Below are positions 9,078-18,182 of a stretch of DNA of 64,000 nucleotides, piece after piece. The DNA is taken from assembly GCF_016755875.1 (NCBI RefSeq), contig NZ_BNED01000003.1, forward strand, positions 229,136-293,135, given 5' to 3'. Position numbers and translations under genes: made by a program. Numbering within the stretch: position 1 is the first letter of the stretch; the number at the start of each line of letters is the position of its first letter. Source of the stretch: Streptomyces spororaveus. Lineage in GTDB: Bacteria; Actinomycetota; Actinomycetes; Streptomycetales; Streptomycetaceae. The notes under the pieces are model-generated. The model worked only from the letters and a program-made list of their open reading frames with translations, was not told the origin of the DNA and did not search any database.

Positions 9078-10169
9078 GAAAGCCTGGAATTCCTTTCATT
9101 GAAAAGCGACATGAGACAACGCGAAGCGTCTGCGCGACGGCAGAAGAGAGCTGCCGGATCCGGCATGCCCCCCTTGCTCCCACCTTTGTCTCGATGCGTC
9201 CGGGAGCGGCAAGAAGCCGACACCGGCCGGGATTTCACTTCTTCTGCGCCGACACCGGATGGATAGTCGGGTCGTGCGAGAAGTGATCATGTCCCGGCGC
9301 CGATTCCTCGACAACACTGCGGCTCCACATTCGGCCAGCAGGCCAATGGGGTGGTATTCGGTCATGCGGACCGGGCCCGCCCCGCGCCGGTACATGAAGC
9401 GGCGGCGTTCTCCTGACCCCTGTCGCACGATCCGTGGCGCGGCCGGGGCCGGCCGCCTCGAAAGCCCTGCGGAATGGTCTGTGGCGGCGCTGTCAGCCGC
9501 GCCGGGGAATGTCAGGCGTGGGCGGCGATACGGGCGCAAGAGCTCCGGTGGAGCGTGCGGAACTCCGGAAGGACGCGGCCCTGCACGCCGGGAGGACCGC
9601 AAGGTCTTCGCCACTCTCCCTGGCGAACCTCGGTCGGCTCACAGCCGCCCCAGCTCTGTCATGAGCCGTCGCCTTCCGTAGAACGGCCGGTAAAGCCCTC
9701 TCCGTACGGAGTTCTCGGTGAGGCCGCCGGCGGCGGCAGCGTGTGCGGTGTCCCGGGAGGACAGTGCGGGCTTCTGCGTGCGGGGTCGGCCGATACGGAC
9801 GGTGATCTCGGGGAGGGGGTTGTCGAAAGGTTCAGCTGGGGCCCGGTCAGGCCTTCTCGACGGCCTCGACGAAGGCCACGGCCTTGGGCTGCGCCGCGAC
9901 GGCCTCGTCGCGGCCGAGGTTGGGGCCGCACAGCGCGTCCGTGGTGGTCCCGGATTCCTGAGCGGCATTGAACCAGGCCGCCGCGCCCACTGTGGCAACG
10001 GCCGCTACGAGGCAGCCGCCGACCCGGGACGGCGGGCCCCGGACACCACCCCGGCTGCGTACGCGCCCGGGTGCCTTCTGGCAGCGGGGCGGGTGCTGGT
10101 GACCTCCGGGGCTGCAGGGGTGTGTCGCGCGTCGACCGCGCCCGGCTTGCGCGCCGCGCGTCTGTCATG
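9078..10169. other. Gene-poor region with a possible minus-strand gene fragment
   Basis: The first part should hold the transglutaminase promoter. No intact gene was found. On the minus strand, a frame ending with TGA at 9847 reads a hydrophobic stretch (GGCLVAAVATVGAAAWF) followed by CGPNLGRDEAVAAQPKAVAF. That looks like a short membrane-anchored or exported protein. It is open from at least 10160 but has no clear start codon, so it may be a decayed gene. Other open frames are GC artefacts. Confidence 0.35.
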
Positions 10170-11015
10170 TCAGGCGGGGGCTATGAGCGCGAGCAGTGCC
10201 CGGATCTTGCGCACCCGTTGGTGGCTGGGGTGGAGGTGGCGTTCGCATGCGGTCAGTGCCCGCTGGGCCTCTCTTCTCGCCTCGTCGTGGCGGCCCAGGC
10301 CCTTCAGGGCGACGGCAGCGGCGAGCTCGTGCGCTCCCGAGTCGGCGGGAGACGACGCGGGGTGGTGCCTGCCGGACTCGTCCAGTGCCCCCTGATGACG
10401 CCCCTGGCCCGACAGGCTGTGAAGCAACAGGAGCTGCAGACCGAACGCCAGGTGCCCCTCGGCCCGCGGCAGATGCGCGCGGGCGATCGTCTCCGCCTCC
10501 TTGTGCCGGTCCAGCGCGCACAGGACATCGCCCATGCACACCAGGGCACTCAGTTCCAGCTCCCAGACCTCGGTCACGTACATGGTCCGCGTCAGCGTCC
10601 GCAGAACGGCCTCGACCTCGGCCTCCGCCTCAGCGGGCCGGCCCTCGTCGATCAGCACCCACGCACGGAACAGCCTGGCCCGCAGCAGCATCCGCCGGCT
10701 CGCGCCGGTCAGGTGCTCCGAGCCGGCGATGAGGTCTTCGAGCTCAGCCAGCACCACCGCCCCGCGGCCGTGAAGGACCGCCGCCTGAAGGGCGGAGTAC
10801 CTGCCCGTCCAGACGACCCATGGCCGCCGATCACGCCCCCGCACACCCTCACGAGCGGCGACGACAGTCCGCGCCCGTGCCTCCGCCGCCTCGAACGAGC
10901 CCTCCCACACGAGGCGGTGGGCATCCTCGATCGCCGCTTGGTGCCACGGCGCCGCAGCACCCCTCGCCCATGCCACCCAGGAGGACACACCCCACAACCG
11001 ACTCCGCGACGTCAT
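10170..11015 (-). CDS. Tetratricopeptide-repeat hypothetical protein
   Basis: A protein of 281 aa made of helical pairs with TPR character (EGSFEAAEARARTVVAARE, GRPAEAEAEVEAVLRTL, LGRHDEARREAQRALTACE). The C-terminus, AHELAAAVALKGLGRHDEAR and onward, is typical of a TPR-like family common in Streptomyces whose function is unknown. No signal peptide is visible, and the protein is probably cytoplasmic. It stands alone and is divergent from the GntR operon. Confidence 0.7.
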   Translation of the reverse strand: MTSRSRLWGVSSWVAWARGAAAPWHQAAIEDAHRLVWEGSFEAAEARARTVVAAREGVRGRDRRPWVVWTGRYSALQAAVLHGRGAVVLAELEDLIAGSEHLTGASRRMLLRARLFRAWVLIDEGRPAEAEAEVEAVLRTLTRTMYVTEVWELELSALVCMGDVLCALDRHKEAETIARAHLPRAEGHLAFGLQLLLLHSLSGQGRHQGALDESGRHHPASSPADSGAHELAAAVALKGLGRHDEARREAQRALTACERHLHPSHQRVRKIRALLALIAPA

Positions 11016-11267
11016 GAACAGCGAGAATACGTTCCCGCCAAAGACTGGTCGCCGCCAGGTGCGTCATCCTCGAATCGGGCCGGACGTCGTATCCGGCTCC
11101 GTCCGGCGGGCATCGCCAGGGTCTTCACCACCCGGGCAGCGGCGTGCCCTTGCCGGTGCGGGCGCGGCTGTCCGAGCCCGGCGATGTTCAGGACCGTCAG
11201 GCTGCGCAGCGACGTGTGCCGGACCCCGTGGCCGGCGCCCTCTTTGACATCCACACCCCCCTTGATC

Positions 11268-11292
11268 CACTATTCACTACTCAAATAGTGAA
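11268..11292. promoter_or_regulatory. Inverted-repeat operator upstream of the GntR/ABC operon
   Basis: Two overlapping inverted repeats: TTCACTA (11273-11279) with TAGTGAA (11286-11292), spacer 6; and CACTATT (11268-11274) with AATAGTG (11284-11290), spacer 9. The AT-rich site stands out from its surroundings. It ends a few bases before the GntR gene and overlaps its ribosome-binding region. YtrA-type GntR repressors bind such sites and autoregulate their operons, so this is the likely operator. Confidence 0.7.
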
Positions 11293-11307
11293 AGGGTGTT
11301 TGCCGGG

Positions 11308-11709
11308 ATGATCGAATACCGGATCGACCGGCGCAGCGGGGTTGCCACCTACGTACAGATCGTCCAGCAGACCAAGCAGGCCTTGCGCCTGGGCCTGCTG
11401 GAGCCGGGCGACAAGCTTCCGACTGCCCGAGAGGTCGTGGAGGCCACGGCAGTCAACCCGAACACGGTGCTCAAGGCCTACCGGGAACTGGAACGCGAGG
11501 GCCTGGTCGAGGCCCGGCGAGGCCTCGGCACCTTCGTGCGCAGGTCACTCGGTGCCACACCGAGCGACTCCCCGCTGCGGGGCGAGCTCTCCGAGTGGGC
11601 GTCGCGCGCTCGGACGGCCGGCCTGGAGCGGGATGACGTGGCAGCGCTCTTCGCTGTCGTGCTGGACGAGCACTTCGATACCACCGAGAAGGGACAGGAT
11701 CACCGATGA
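11308..11709 (+). CDS. GntR family transcriptional regulator, YtrA subfamily
   Basis: A protein of 133 aa from the ATG at 11308; a GTG at 11296 adds four residues. It opens with MIEYRIDRRSGVATYVQIVQ, then a winged-helix domain (LEPGDKLPTAREVVEATAVN, NTVLKAYRELEREGLVEARRG). The C-terminal part is short, as in YtrA regulators, which lack a large ligand domain. Its stop overlaps the start of the ABC ATPase gene (ATGA), so the three genes form one operon. It probably represses the operon through the inverted repeat just upstream and may respond to a cell-wall-active compound. Confidence 0.92.
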   Translation: MIEYRIDRRSGVATYVQIVQQTKQALRLGLLEPGDKLPTAREVVEATAVNPNTVLKAYRELEREGLVEARRGLGTFVRRSLGATPSDSPLRGELSEWASRARTAGLERDDVAALFAVVLDEHFDTTEKGQDHR

Positions 11710-12716
11710 CGACCAGTGCCATCGAGGCAACCGGGCTGGGGAAAACGTTCCGGCGGCGCGGCGGATGGGCCCTGCGTGACTGCACCTTTCAGCTGCCGGC
11801 GGGACGTGTCAGTGCGCTCGTGGGGCCCAACGGCGCGGGTAAGTCGACGCTGCTCGCCCTGGCGGCGGGGCTGATCGCGCCCAGCGAGGGTTCGGTCACG
11901 GTGCTCGGCGGGCACCCGGCCCACGCGCGGCCGCGGATCGGCTTCGTCTCCCAGGACAAGCCGCTGTACCCGCAGCTCACCGTCGCCGAGACGCTCCGCA
12001 TGGGCGCCGATCTCAACCCCGACAGCTGGGACGCGGACACCGCGGAGCGGGTAGCGGCGGGCGGTGGCCTGGACCTCGGAGCCCGTGTCCGCTCACTGTC
12101 CGGCGGCCAGCGCACCCGCGTGGCGCTCGCCCTCGCCCTCGCCAAGCGGCCGGAACTGCTGCTGCTGGACGAGCCGGTGGCCGACCTCGACCCGCTGGCC
12201 CGGCACGAGCTGATGGGCACACTCATGGCCACGGCCGCGCGGTACGGCACCACCATCGTGATGTCCTCACACGTCATCGCCGAACTGGAGGATTCGTGCG
12301 ACCACTTGCTGCTGATCGGCGACGGCCGGGTGCGTCTGGCGGGTGACATCGACGACTTGCTCGCCGTGCACTCCCTGATCACCGGGCCCGCACGGGAGGT
12401 CGCCACTGGCGCCGACTTCGACCTGGCCCCGCACACCACGGTGGAATCCCGTATCACCGGTCGCCAGGTCACTGCCCTCGTCCGCCCCGCAGGGCCGCTG
12501 CCCGCCGGCTGGCAGACGATCGACCTGTCCCTGGAGACGCTGCTCCTCGCCCACCTGCGCAATCCGGCGGCGCCCCCGCTCACGCTCGGCACCGCTTCCG
12601 CTTCCGCCTCCGCCTCCGATTCTGCTTCCGCTTCCGCTTCTGATTCCACTTCTGCCTCCCCCACGTCCCAGGAGGCGACTTCCGCCTCCGCCATGCCCCA
12701 GGAGGAGTCCGCATGA
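11706..12716 (+). CDS. ABC transporter ATP-binding protein
   Basis: A protein of 336 aa. It has Walker A GPNGAGKST near 39-47, a Q-loop (FVSQDKPLYPQLTV), the signature LSGGQRTRVALALALAKRP and Walker B LLLLDEPVADLDP, followed by the H-loop (SSHVIAEL). It energises the permease encoded next in the operon. The last ~50 residues are a Ser/Ala low-complexity tail (ASASASDSASASASDS) encoded by a hexanucleotide-like repeat. Such a tail is not part of the ABC fold and may vary in length between strains. Confidence 0.95.
   Translation: MTTSAIEATGLGKTFRRRGGWALRDCTFQLPAGRVSALVGPNGAGKSTLLALAAGLIAPSEGSVTVLGGHPAHARPRIGFVSQDKPLYPQLTVAETLRMGADLNPDSWDADTAERVAAGGGLDLGARVRSLSGGQRTRVALALALAKRPELLLLDEPVADLDPLARHELMGTLMATAARYGTTIVMSSHVIAELEDSCDHLLLIGDGRVRLAGDIDDLLAVHSLITGPAREVATGADFDLAPHTTVESRITGRQVTALVRPAGPLPAGWQTIDLSLETLLLAHLRNPAAPPLTLGTASASASASDSASASASDSTSASPTSQEATSASAMPQEESA
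12593..12664 (+). repeat. Hexamer-like low-complexity repeat in the ABC ATPase gene
   Basis: Degenerate tandem units of GCTTCC, GCCTCC and GATTCC/TCT encode an Ala-Ser-Asp-Ser tail. Slippage here would change tail length in steps of two residues without a frameshift. The T-containing units make it less GC-rich than the flanking DNA. Confidence 0.75.
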
Positions 12717-13741
12717 CCGCCGTTGCCCCCACCGCTCCCGCGGCCACGCGGCATCCGTCCCCCGCGCCCCGTCTGACCCGGTGGCTGCTGCGCCTGCACC
12801 GGCCGGCGCTGTGCGTCTGGGTCGGCCTCGTGGTCCTCCTCTCGGCCGCGCTGCTGTGGCTGGGCGGCCCGCTCACCGACGCCTCCGCGGCGGCGTGGGA
12901 GCAGTACAACGCGTGCGCCGGGGCGTCGCAGTGCGCCTACGACCAGCCCGCGATCATCCGCTACAAGGAGGTCTACTCCGCCACCACCTTCGCCGTCGTC
13001 GCCCTCCCCTTCCTCGTAGCCGCCTGGGCCGGGGCCACGCTGACCAGCAGGGAAATGGAGACGGGCACCGCTCAGCTGACCTGGGCCCAGTCGGTTTCCC
13101 CCGTGCGCTGGCTCACCGCCAAACTCGCCCTGCCGGCCACCCTCGTCGTCGCAGGCACCGGAATGGTGGTCGCGCTGCACCACCTTGCCTGGTCGGCCGG
13201 GGAGGACCGCATAGACACCGCGAAGTCCTGGTCCGACTTCCCGACCTTCTACTCGGGCGGGCCGCTCACGGTCGCCCTGGCCCTCCTGGGCCTCGTCGTC
13301 GGAGTCCTGGTCGGTCTGCTCTGGCGCCGCTCCCTGCCCGCCCTCGGCACCTCCGTCGTCGCCACGACCGGCGTGTTCGCCGTCGTCCACACGGCACTGC
13401 CCTACCTGTGGCCCAGCGTGACCCAGGTACGCGACCGGGCGCAGGGCGCTCCGTCAGGCACGGGAATCGTCGTCGACGAGGGCATCCTCACCTCCACCGG
13501 CGCCCGACTGCCGGACCCCTACTGCGGCGGCGGCGTCTTCCCCGAATGCCGCGCCACGTACGACAAGCTCGACGCCGTCGGCTACTACCGCGACTTCCAC
13601 CCCCTCGCCCACTACTGGCCCCTCCAGCTCGTGGCGACGGCCCTCACCTGCGCCATCGTCGCCGTACTGGTCTTCGCCGCGTACCGCGTGCTGAAGAGCT
13701 CCACGGGCGGCACCCCGCGCGGCGCGAGCACCACCGGGTGA
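12713..13741 (+). CDS. ABC transporter permease
   Basis: A protein of 342 aa whose start overlaps the ATPase stop (ATGA). Five to six transmembrane segments are visible: about residues 36-54 (ALCVWVGLVVLLSAALLWLG), 87-105, 140-160, 180-205, 212-230 and 300-322. A large outer loop contains two cysteine pairs (NACAGASQCAYD; PYCGGGVFPECRATYD). It matches the ABC-2-like permeases that follow YtrA-type regulators in Streptomyces. The substrate is unknown; export of a toxic compound or lipid is likely. Confidence 0.88.
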   Translation: MTAVAPTAPAATRHPSPAPRLTRWLLRLHRPALCVWVGLVVLLSAALLWLGGPLTDASAAAWEQYNACAGASQCAYDQPAIIRYKEVYSATTFAVVALPFLVAAWAGATLTSREMETGTAQLTWAQSVSPVRWLTAKLALPATLVVAGTGMVVALHHLAWSAGEDRIDTAKSWSDFPTFYSGGPLTVALALLGLVVGVLVGLLWRRSLPALGTSVVATTGVFAVVHTALPYLWPSVTQVRDRAQGAPSGTGIVVDEGILTSTGARLPDPYCGGGVFPECRATYDKLDAVGYYRDFHPLAHYWPLQLVATALTCAIVAVLVFAAYRVLKSSTGGTPRGASTTG

Positions 13742-14266
13742 GCGCCGCCCTGCGGCTCGTATGCACTGCCGCGTGAGTGCCGTCGTGTGCGTGCCTGTCC
13801 ACGCCGTCCCCGGCCGCCGTCGCGAACCGGCGGGCGGTACGAAGTCCAGCGGTGCCGCCACAGCCGTCGGCCTCTCACAGAACACCCCGCGCGCCGGCAC
13901 GCAGTCGGGTTCACCGACCCGGACCCGGTGACGGGGCCGCGCCCCTGGGGACCGGCGCGATGACGGTCGCCGGAGCCCGCGCCGGAGCAGAAGCCTTACG
14001 TGCGGTGCGCGGCCTCCACACCAGGGAAGCGCGCACCGCCGTCACGGACCGGGCCACCGGAACCCGGCGCCCGGCCGTCACCGTCGTTGCCGCCGGACCC
14101 TGCCACGCCTCTCCAAGCCGTGAGGCGAACCCCTCCGGAAGCACTCCGGTACCGGCGGCACTCTCTCCCGTTTCCCTCTCACCCTCGCCCTCACCCTCAC
14201 CCCGCCCTCACTTCGTCATGCCCTCTGCCCTCATGCCCTCACCTCTTCTCCAAAGGTTGATGCCTG
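13742..14266. other. Intergenic with a pyrimidine-rich repeat
   Basis: No gene is supported. Around 14160-14245 the top strand is a CCCTC/CCCTCA-type pyrimidine repeat with one strand nearly free of purines, just before the glycosyltransferase start. It could form unusual structure or act in the 5' leader. Upstream open frames are GC artefacts. Confidence 0.45.
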
Positions 14267-15711
14267 ATGTCGCAAGCTGCTCGGAAACAGGAGCCTCGGT
14301 CTCGGTCTCGGTCTCGCTCCGCAGCCAAGCCCATCGCCGACGGACGACGGTGGGACCGGCTGGTACTGCTGGCGTGCGCGGTGTCGGCACTCGTGGTGGG
14401 GCTGGCGTCTCCCGACCACACCTCGCAGAAGGTGTGGGGCCTGGTCGGCGCGGCGGGATATGGCTGCGCGGCTCTGGTCGCGGCGCGGTCGTCCACGCCG
14501 TGGGCCCGCACTCCGGCCGTGGTCGCCGTCACCGGTGCGGCGGCCGTACCGCTGCTGTACCTGTCGGTGATCGGCAGGGCGCAGATGGAAGTGGGCGTCG
14601 TGGAACGGGCGGCCGAGCTGCTGTTCTCCACCGGAACTCCGTACAACCCCGCGCCGCACGCCGTAAGGGACTTCAATCCCTACCTTCCCGGCATGGCGCT
14701 CTTCGGGATACCGCACCTGCTGTTCGGTGACACCCCGTTCGCCGGCGCCCGCGTGTGGTTCCTCGTCGGGTTCCTCGCAGCCGTAGCGGGAGCCGTGCGG
14801 GTGCTGACCAGGGGCGGGGCCCTCGCTACGGGGCCGAGCGGCACCACGCGCGGCGCCTCCGCCGGGCTGACGGGCGCCCTGTGGCTGATCGCCTGTCCTG
14901 TCGTCGCTCTGCCCCTGAGCATCGGCGGCGTGGACCCGCCGGTCATCGGACTGCTCTGCCTGGCCCTGGCCTTCACACAGCGGGGTCATGCCGGGCGCGC
15001 GGGCCTGGTCGTGGGGGTGGCGCCGTTCTGAAGTGGACCGCCTGGCCGGCCATCCCGGTGATCGTCGCCGTACTAGCGGTACGGGGCGGGAGGCGCGCCG
15101 CGTTCAGGTGCGCGGCAGTGTCCACCGGCCTGGCCGCGCTGACCATCACCCCCGCGATGCTGGTCGACATCAGCGCCTTCTACCAGAACGTCGTCCTCTA
15201 CCCGCTGGGCCTCGGCCCCACGGCGTCTTCCGCCCAGAGTCCCCTGCTCGGGTACCTGATCGTTCTGCTGCTTCCTCACGGCAAGGCGGTGACCACGGCG
15301 CTGATCGCGTTGAGCGCGGTGGGTGTGGGGGCATCGCTGCTGCTCCGCCCGCCGCGCAGCACCGTCGCCGCCGCCGACCGGCTGGCCCTGGGGCTGCTTC
15401 TGGCGATAGCGCTGTCCCCGGCCACCCGCATCGGCTACGCCGTCTACCCCATCGTCCTGATTGCCTGGCCCCGCTTCACCGCCCGTCTGTCGGCCGACCG
15501 CCCCGCCACGCCCCATCCCGCGGGCGAACCGCCGTACCACCAACGGACCGTGGCAAGCCGCCTGTGCACCGCCAGCCCCGCCACGGCCGGCCTCCTGTCC
15601 CCGCACCGCTCCCCGGCCGGCCGCGATGCCCGCCGCCGACCGCACCGGGAGCACCACGAAACCGGCGCGCGCCACTCGGTGGGCGCAGACGATTCCCGCC
15701 GAGCCGGTTGA
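14267..15711 (+). pseudogene. Polytopic membrane glycosyltransferase (GT-C/DUF2029-like), frameshifted
   Basis: Two frames together give a membrane protein of about 430-480 aa. The first (14267-15031) reads an Arg/Ser-rich start, hydrophobic helices and the block FNPYLPGMALFGIPHLLFGD. It then stops early after GLVVGVAPF. The second frame continues with VLKWTAWPAIPVIVAVLAV and further helices. The break is near 15020, in GTGGCGCCGTTCTGAAG, where one missing G restores GVAAVLKWTAWP. The pattern of helices with an acidic/aromatic loop fits DUF2029 or GT87-type mannosyltransferases that use polyprenyl-phosphate sugars at the membrane. It may be a real frameshift or an assembly indel. Confidence 0.7.
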
Positions 15712-15988
15712 TCTCGTCACCGCAGACCCCTTCGGCAAGGAGCCGGCCACCGAAGGCGCCCGCCGCACCGCCTGCGCCGCCTTCCGGCCGAGCAGCCGAC
15801 GGGCTGGGCGGCTGGTGAAGTCCTTCGCGGCCCTTTGAAGCGACTGGTCTCGAGAAGTGAGACCCCCTAGCGCAGCAAGTCTGCTCCCCGTGCCTGGGGA
15901 TGACCCGTCCACGTGGCCCGCCGGACCGGCACGGCCGCCCTCTGGGAGTCGCTCCCCAGCCAGGCCCCGCACCGGCCCGACCCGCCGG
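15712..15988. other. Intergenic, no gene recognised
   Basis: A GC-rich stretch between convergent genes. Open frames are Arg/Pro-rich and unsupported. Confidence 0.4.
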
Positions 15989-16561
15989 TCAGGGGGCGTC
16001 GACGAGTACCCGGCCGTCGGTCGGCGCGGTTGCCGCGAGCCCGTTCGCGTACGCGTTCTGCACGCGGGACCGCTCCGTCGCGTTGGGCACGGCGTTGACG
16101 CAGGCCGTCCCGGCGCTGGACCCGGACATCAGCTGGGAACACGGCCCCGGCTTGGTGTCCGGGAGGCCCAGACTGTGGCCCAGCTCGTGCGCAGCGATGC
16201 GCGTCTTGTCGTACCCCTGGCTCACGGCCTGCGCGCCGAGTTCGACTCGGACCTGTCGCCCCGGACGGACCGGGCCGAGGGTGGCCTGCGGCCAGCCGGT
16301 GGTGGCCACGATGACGATCTCGGCCCGGGCGCCGGGCGCGGCCTCCACCAGCCGTACGTTACTGACGTTCGTGTTCCAGGAAGCGACCCCGGCCGCGATG
16401 GCCGCTTCCCAGCCACCGGCCTGACTGTCGTCGTAACGGAGTGTCACTACCGCTGCGGTAGCGCCCGGTACGGGCTCGGGTGCCGCGGCCGCGGTGGTAG
16501 CCGCCGCGAGGACCAGCGCGGCGGCGGAGGTTCCTGCTTTCAGCCAGGTGCCCAGAGACAT
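15989..16561 (-). CDS. Snapalysin-type secreted zinc metalloprotease (family M7)
   Basis: A protein of 190 aa. A signal peptide (about 1-27, MSLGTWLKAGTSAAALVLAA) ends at AAAAPEP. The active site is HELGHSLGLPD (about 125-135), the HExxHxxGxxD motif of small neutral proteases, in which two His and the Asp bind zinc and Glu is the catalytic base. The substrate-side segment CSQLMSGSSAGTACVNAVPN contains the Met-turn (LMSG) and two of the cysteines. Snapalysin genes often sit next to a divergent LysR regulator; none is present here, so this copy is regulated differently or has lost its partner. Confidence 0.93.
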   Translation of the reverse strand: MSLGTWLKAGTSAAALVLAAATTAAAAPEPVPGATAAVVTLRYDDSQAGGWEAAIAAGVASWNTNVSNVRLVEAAPGARAEIVIVATTGWPQATLGPVRPGRQVRVELGAQAVSQGYDKTRIAAHELGHSLGLPDTKPGPCSQLMSGSSAGTACVNAVPNATERSRVQNAYANGLAATAPTDGRVLVDAP

Positions 16562-17202
16562 GGTCGTCTTCCTTCACGCGTGGGGGGGGACCGGCCCCTC
16601 GGCGGAGCCGGGGCACCGGAGACGCCGCCACCGCCCGCCTGTGGTCCGCGAGTTCGGACAGCCGCCCCTCCGGAGCCCTAAGAAAATAGCCCCGCACCCC
16701 ACCAACCCGTCATGCACCTGCCAGCCAATTCCCGCAGGCGCTCCAGCCGATGCCCGGTCAGCGGGCGGCACCATCCAAGGGGGCGCTGGGCGCCGACCAC
16801 CCCGACACGCTGACCTCCCGCAGCAACCTCGCAGTCGCCTACCAGGCGGTGGGTGATCTGGGCCGGCCGGGGGTCTTTGTTCACGGGTCATGACTCTGGC
16901 TCAAGTACTGGAGTCCCAATCGGCGGGTCGGCGAGCCGTTCAACGCGGACCGCCGACCCGGCACTTCCCCCGGCTCGACGGCGGCGATGCGCCGATCGGA
17001 CCCGCCGCGCCACGGAAGGCTCCCACTTCACGCCCTCCGATGAGCGGTACCTGCGGTTCGACGTCGCCGCACAGGACGCCAACTCGGCGCACTGCGGGCA
17101 CGATCACGGGCCTTCGGGGAGCCCGCGGTAGCGCATGCCCCCGCGCCCGGCAGTGTCCTCGCCCCCGGGAAGGGAAAGGGGCCCGGCCGATCGCCGCCGT
17201 TC
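16562..17202. other. Intergenic region with a TPR gene scrap
   Basis: Only the TPR remnant at 16781-16890 is recognisable. The rest has unsupported open frames. No regulator gene is present upstream of the snapalysin gene. Confidence 0.45.
16781..16890 (+). pseudogene. Tetratricopeptide-repeat gene remnant
   Basis: A plus-strand frame reads GALGADHPDTLTSRSNLAVA then YQAVGDLGR. This is the 42-residue-type TPR unit found in NB-ARC/TPR proteins, including the one at 36-39 kb. The frame has no start and soon stops, so it is a leftover of a deleted gene. Confidence 0.75.
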
Positions 17203-17781
17203 TCACCAAGGGCTCCGCACCCTGACGCCGAGGGCCCGGACGCGCTCCTGGGCCTGCGGGTCGAGCTTCAGCAGCAGGTCCTCGCCAACGACTCCGTCGC
17301 GCCGCCAGATGGTGCAGAGGGTCTCCAGACCCGCTTCGGCGACCTCCGGCTCCGCGTCGGCCGAGGCCTGCACCAGGGCTTCGACGACCGGCCTGCCCTG
17401 CAGTCCCGCGACCGCCCGTGCCCTCCGGGCCCGCTGCTCCGCGGGGACTGCCGGCTCGGCGAGCGAGCGCAGCACGTCCGCCGTGTCGCGGGCATCCTGG
17501 CAGGACAACACCCACACCAGGTACACGATTTGCGTGCCGAGCACGATCAGGTACTGCAGTGGCACGAGCAGGGCCACCGGCAGCAGCAGGACCAGGGGCA
17601 GCACGATCAGCCAGCCGCCCCGGATCCGCGAGGGACCGCCGGTCGGCGGCTCGAACCGCCGACCGGCCAGCAGGACGAGTACGAACATGGTCACGACCGT
17701 CAGGAGCGGCACCACGATCAACCCCGCGCCCAGCCCCGCGCCGAACGACGCCCAGAAGGGGTCGTCGCCCAGCACGGGCAA
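17203..17781 (-). CDS. Membrane protein with C-terminal helical (HEAT-like) domain, unknown function
   Basis: A protein of 192 aa with a good ribosome binding site (GGAAGGAGGGAAG) just before the ATG. Two or three transmembrane helices are seen: residues about 12-38 (GAGLGAGLIVVPLLTVVTMF) and 56-90 (GGWLIVLPLVLLLPVALLVP onward). The C-terminal ~95 residues are soluble and helical, with one or two HEAT-like units (GRPVVEALVQASADAEPEVA then AGLETLCTIWR). No family was recognised. It is monocistronic. Confidence 0.7.
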   Translation of the reverse strand: MPVLGDDPFWASFGAGLGAGLIVVPLLTVVTMFVLVLLAGRRFEPPTGGPSRIRGGWLIVLPLVLLLPVALLVPLQYLIVLGTQIVYLVWVLSCQDARDTADVLRSLAEPAVPAEQRARRARAVAGLQGRPVVEALVQASADAEPEVAEAGLETLCTIWRRDGVVGEDLLLKLDPQAQERVRALGVRVRSPW

Positions 17782-17807
17782 ACTTCCCTCCTTCCAAAGA
17801 GCATGAC

Positions 17808-18071
17808 GTGGCCTACCACGAGCGATCCCTCGGCGTTCTGGAGCAGCGGTTCGGTCTCTCGTTGCCGCGCGCCGTCCTGGGCGAGGCCCGCCTGCCTGCC
17901 TATGCAGTCCGCGGCACCCCCGCCATGCGCACCGGACCAGAGCCCTACCACCAGCAGATCAAGGCATGGGCTGTCACTCTCGGCCTCACCTGGAACGACG
18001 CAGGCGGTCGCGCCCCGCGACATATTGGGCATGGGGCGTTCGGGACACGGCTCGGACTCTTTCGGCCATAG
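17808..18071 (+). CDS. Possible small protein or gene fragment
   Basis: A GTG start gives 87 aa (reading AYHERSLGVLEQRFGLSLPR, then LPAYAVRG, IKAWAVTLGLTWNDAGGR). The middle is more protein-like than neighbouring frames and the IKAW-x-GLTWNDAGGR end faintly recalls Lsr2-type DNA-binding segments. There is no strong ribosome binding site and the frame begins only 27 bases from the divergent gene. It may be a fragment. Confidence 0.3.
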   Translation: MAYHERSLGVLEQRFGLSLPRAVLGEARLPAYAVRGTPAMRTGPEPYHQQIKAWAVTLGLTWNDAGGRAPRHIGHGAFGTRLGLFRP

Positions 18072-18182
18072 TCGAAACCGACATGCCGCACTCCCCTCCC
18101 GCGGCGGCGACGCTTCTGCTGAGCCACGCCGCATTGCGATGGGTTGAGTGGATTCCCTACCGGTGAAACAGCGTCATCGGCG

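Noticed and set aside
11789..13390. A 533-codon minus-strand frame over the ABC transporter operon
   Set aside because: Antisense of a well-supported operon; Gly/Arg-rich with no motif.
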